Source: an uncultured Rhizobium sp. | Lineage (GTDB): Bacteria > Pseudomonadota > Alphaproteobacteria > Rhizobiales > Rhizobiaceae | Direction: 5' to 3' | Length of the DNA stretch: 64,000 bases | NCBI GenBank assembly: GCA_945952315.1 | Contig: CAMFIE010000002.1 | Span: 1 to 64,000 of the forward strand | Shown: in pieces, positions 63,109 through 64,000 of the stretch | Layout: every line of letters starts with the position of its first letter | Position numbering within the stretch: position 1 is the first letter of the stretch | Notes under the pieces: model-generated | What the model saw: the letters and a program-made list of their open reading frames with translations, nothing else | Databases searched by the model: none | Told to the model about the DNA's origin: nothing | Translations under genes and position numbers: made by a program

Positions 63109-63139
63109 TTGCCCTTCCCGTGGCTGGAAGGTTTAGACC
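63109..63139 (+). promoter_or_regulatory. MerR-family (CueR/HmrR-type) promoter of the metal ATPase gene
   Basis: TTGCCC (63109-63114), 19-nt spacer and TAGACC (63134-63139). Between them lies the perfect dyad CCTTCC-CGTGGCT-GGAAGG (63113-63131). The long spacer with centred dyad is the hallmark of MerR-activated promoters; this dyad is closest to those of copper regulators. The regulator gene itself is not in the window. Confidence 0.8.
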
Positions 63140-63168
63140 GGTCTGATCAGGATACCGGAGCCTTTGTC

Positions 63169-64000
63169 ATGGAAGAAATCAAGAGCCGTTTTCGCGTTGA
63201 AGGCATGGATTGCGCAAGCTGCGCGCTCAAGGTGGACAAGGCTGCCAGACGGGTGGACGGCGTCCGCGAGGTCTCGGTTTCCGCCACCGCCGGAACCATG
63301 GTCATCACCCATGACGGCACGGTGGATTTCGTAAAGATGGGTGCCCTGATCGGAAGCCTCGGCTACCGGATGGAGACCGGCAAAGCGGATAGACCGACAC
63401 ATCACGAGGCCGCTGGCAACTGCGCTTCGGGACATGATCACGATCATAACCATAACCATAACCATAACCATGATCATGACCATGACCATGACAGAAAGTC
63501 TGATCAGGGTGATCACGATTCGCACGGTCATAGCCACGGCCCGCTCGACGGGGTCTGGTGGAAAAGCGGCAAGGCGCGGCTTGCGGCCATCGCCGGAGCG
63601 GGCGTGATTCTTGCCTATGGCGTGGGCCATGTCTTGCCTGCCTATGCCAATCCCGCCTTCATGCTGGCGCTTGCGGTTGGTCTTGCCCCGATTGCCCTTC
63701 GCGCCTTTCAGGCCGCCCGCTATGGCACGCCCTTTTCCATCGAGACGCTGATGACGATTGCAGCCGTCGGTGCGGTGCTTATCGGGGCGAGTGAAGAAGC
63801 GGCGATGGTCGTCTTCCTCTTCCTGATCGGCGAACTTCTGGAGGGGATTGCCGCCACGCGCGCCCGCAACAGCATTCGCGCGCTGTCTGATCTGGTGCCG
63901 AAGGTTGCCCGTGTCGAAACAGATGGCGCGGTGAAGGAATTGCCCGCTGCGGACCTCATGCCCGGCATGATGCTGCTTGCCCGACCGGGTGATCGCATCG
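63169..64000 (+). CDS. P1B-type heavy-metal ATPase, N-terminal part (ZntA-like)
   Basis: The first 277 residues of a gene that runs off the right edge. An N-terminal HMA domain with the metal motif GMDCASC (Cys15, Cys18) is followed by a His/Asp/Asn-rich linker (78-124) containing runs of alternating His, and then membrane helices starting about 133 and the cytoplasmic A-domain region. GMDC and the KVD after it resemble Zn/Cd/Pb exporters (ZntA) more than CopA. The CPC membrane motif and DKTGT site lie beyond the window, so metal selectivity is not settled. A CueR-type promoter precedes it. Confidence 0.9.
   Translation, partial: MEEIKSRFRVEGMDCASCALKVDKAARRVDGVREVSVSATAGTMVITHDGTVDFVKMGALIGSLGYRMETGKADRPTHHEAAGNCASGHDHDHNHNHNHNHDHDHDHDRKSDQGDHDSHGHSHGPLDGVWWKSGKARLAAIAGAGVILAYGVGHVLPAYANPAFMLALAVGLAPIALRAFQAARYGTPFSIETLMTIAAVGAVLIGASEEAAMVVFLFLIGELLEGIAATRARNSIRALSDLVPKVARVETDGAVKELPAADLMPGMMLLARPGDRI
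63433..63492 (+). repeat. In-frame hexanucleotide repeats coding a His-rich linker
   Basis: Tandem AACCAT units followed by GACCAT units encode alternating His-Asn and His-Asp in the metal-ATPase linker. Short direct repeats of this kind can slip in steps of six bases without breaking the frame. Confidence 0.75.

Noticed and set aside
63433-63492. Short direct repeats as a CRISPR-like array
   Set aside because: Units are 6 bp with no spacers and lie inside an open coding frame for a His-rich linker.

Overview
The window is 64 kb of high-GC chromosome from an alphaproteobacterium, most likely family Rhizobiaceae (the Rhizobium/Agrobacterium group). The pointers are a BA14K-type surface protein, the ferritin/VIT fusion MbfA behind an Irr-type palindrome, an infC gene that starts with ATT, a HutF-type histidine pathway, a bacterial transglutaminase-like cysteine peptidase and an amino acid:[carrier protein] ligase cluster. 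Genus and species cannot be fixed from the sequence alone. Coding density is high and most of the window looks like stable core genome; the only mobile-element trace is an integrase N-terminal fragment beside tRNA-Leu at the left edge.

Layout. 0-3 kb: integrase remnant, tRNA-Leu(CAG), phosphohexomutase, BA14K protein. 3-9 kb: SelT/W-like protein, class I amidotransferase, LysE exporter, lepA, then an MFS transporter divergent from an XRE-cupin regulator and a GNAT acetyltransferase. 9-13 kb: small Cys-rich secreted protein, group III truncated haemoglobin, mbfA with its Irr box, transglutaminase-like cysteine peptidase, alpha/beta hydrolase. 13-21.5 kb: infC, rpmI-rplT, pheS and pheT, with a four-gene PepSY/two-component module inserted between infC and rpmI. 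21.5-25.3 kb: MerR-XRE-cupin regulator divergent from gabT-gabD, with a candidate operator between them. 25.3-29 kb: small DMT protein, large polytopic membrane protein and HAD-UbiA fusion, an apparent polyprenyl-phosphate-sugar operon. 29-32 kb: efp divergent from epmA-epmB.

32.1-37.9 kb holds a tightly packed operon: carrier protein, acyl-CoA-dehydrogenase-like flavoprotein, seryl-tRNA-synthetase-like amino acid:[carrier protein] ligase, DUF1839 protein and GH2 beta-mannosidase-like enzyme. The ligase family is known to load an amino acid onto a carrier protein, but the product of the whole cluster is, to my knowledge, unknown. It is the strongest candidate here for an undescribed pathway. 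It is followed by a PAS-GGDEF cyclase and a 975-residue kinase/M23-like/aminotransferase fusion.

42.5-51.7 kb: a small protein, then the hut genes (hutF-hutC divergent from hutI-hutU around a TATGTATATACATA palindrome; hutH and hutG are not present), a chemoreceptor, a stand-alone RAM-domain protein and a LysR regulator. 51.8-60.3 kb: a lysine/pipecolate catabolic operon (hglS, ydiJ-like D-2-hydroxyglutarate dehydrogenase, amaA-like, amaB-like, aminotransferase) that would convert pipecolate to 2-oxoglutarate. It is preceded by three ATTCC-based palindromes beside the divergent LysR gene. 60.4-64 kb: YigZ-family protein, SDR oxidoreductase, a second aminotransferase, and the start of a His-rich P1B-type metal ATPase behind a MerR/CueR-type promoter.
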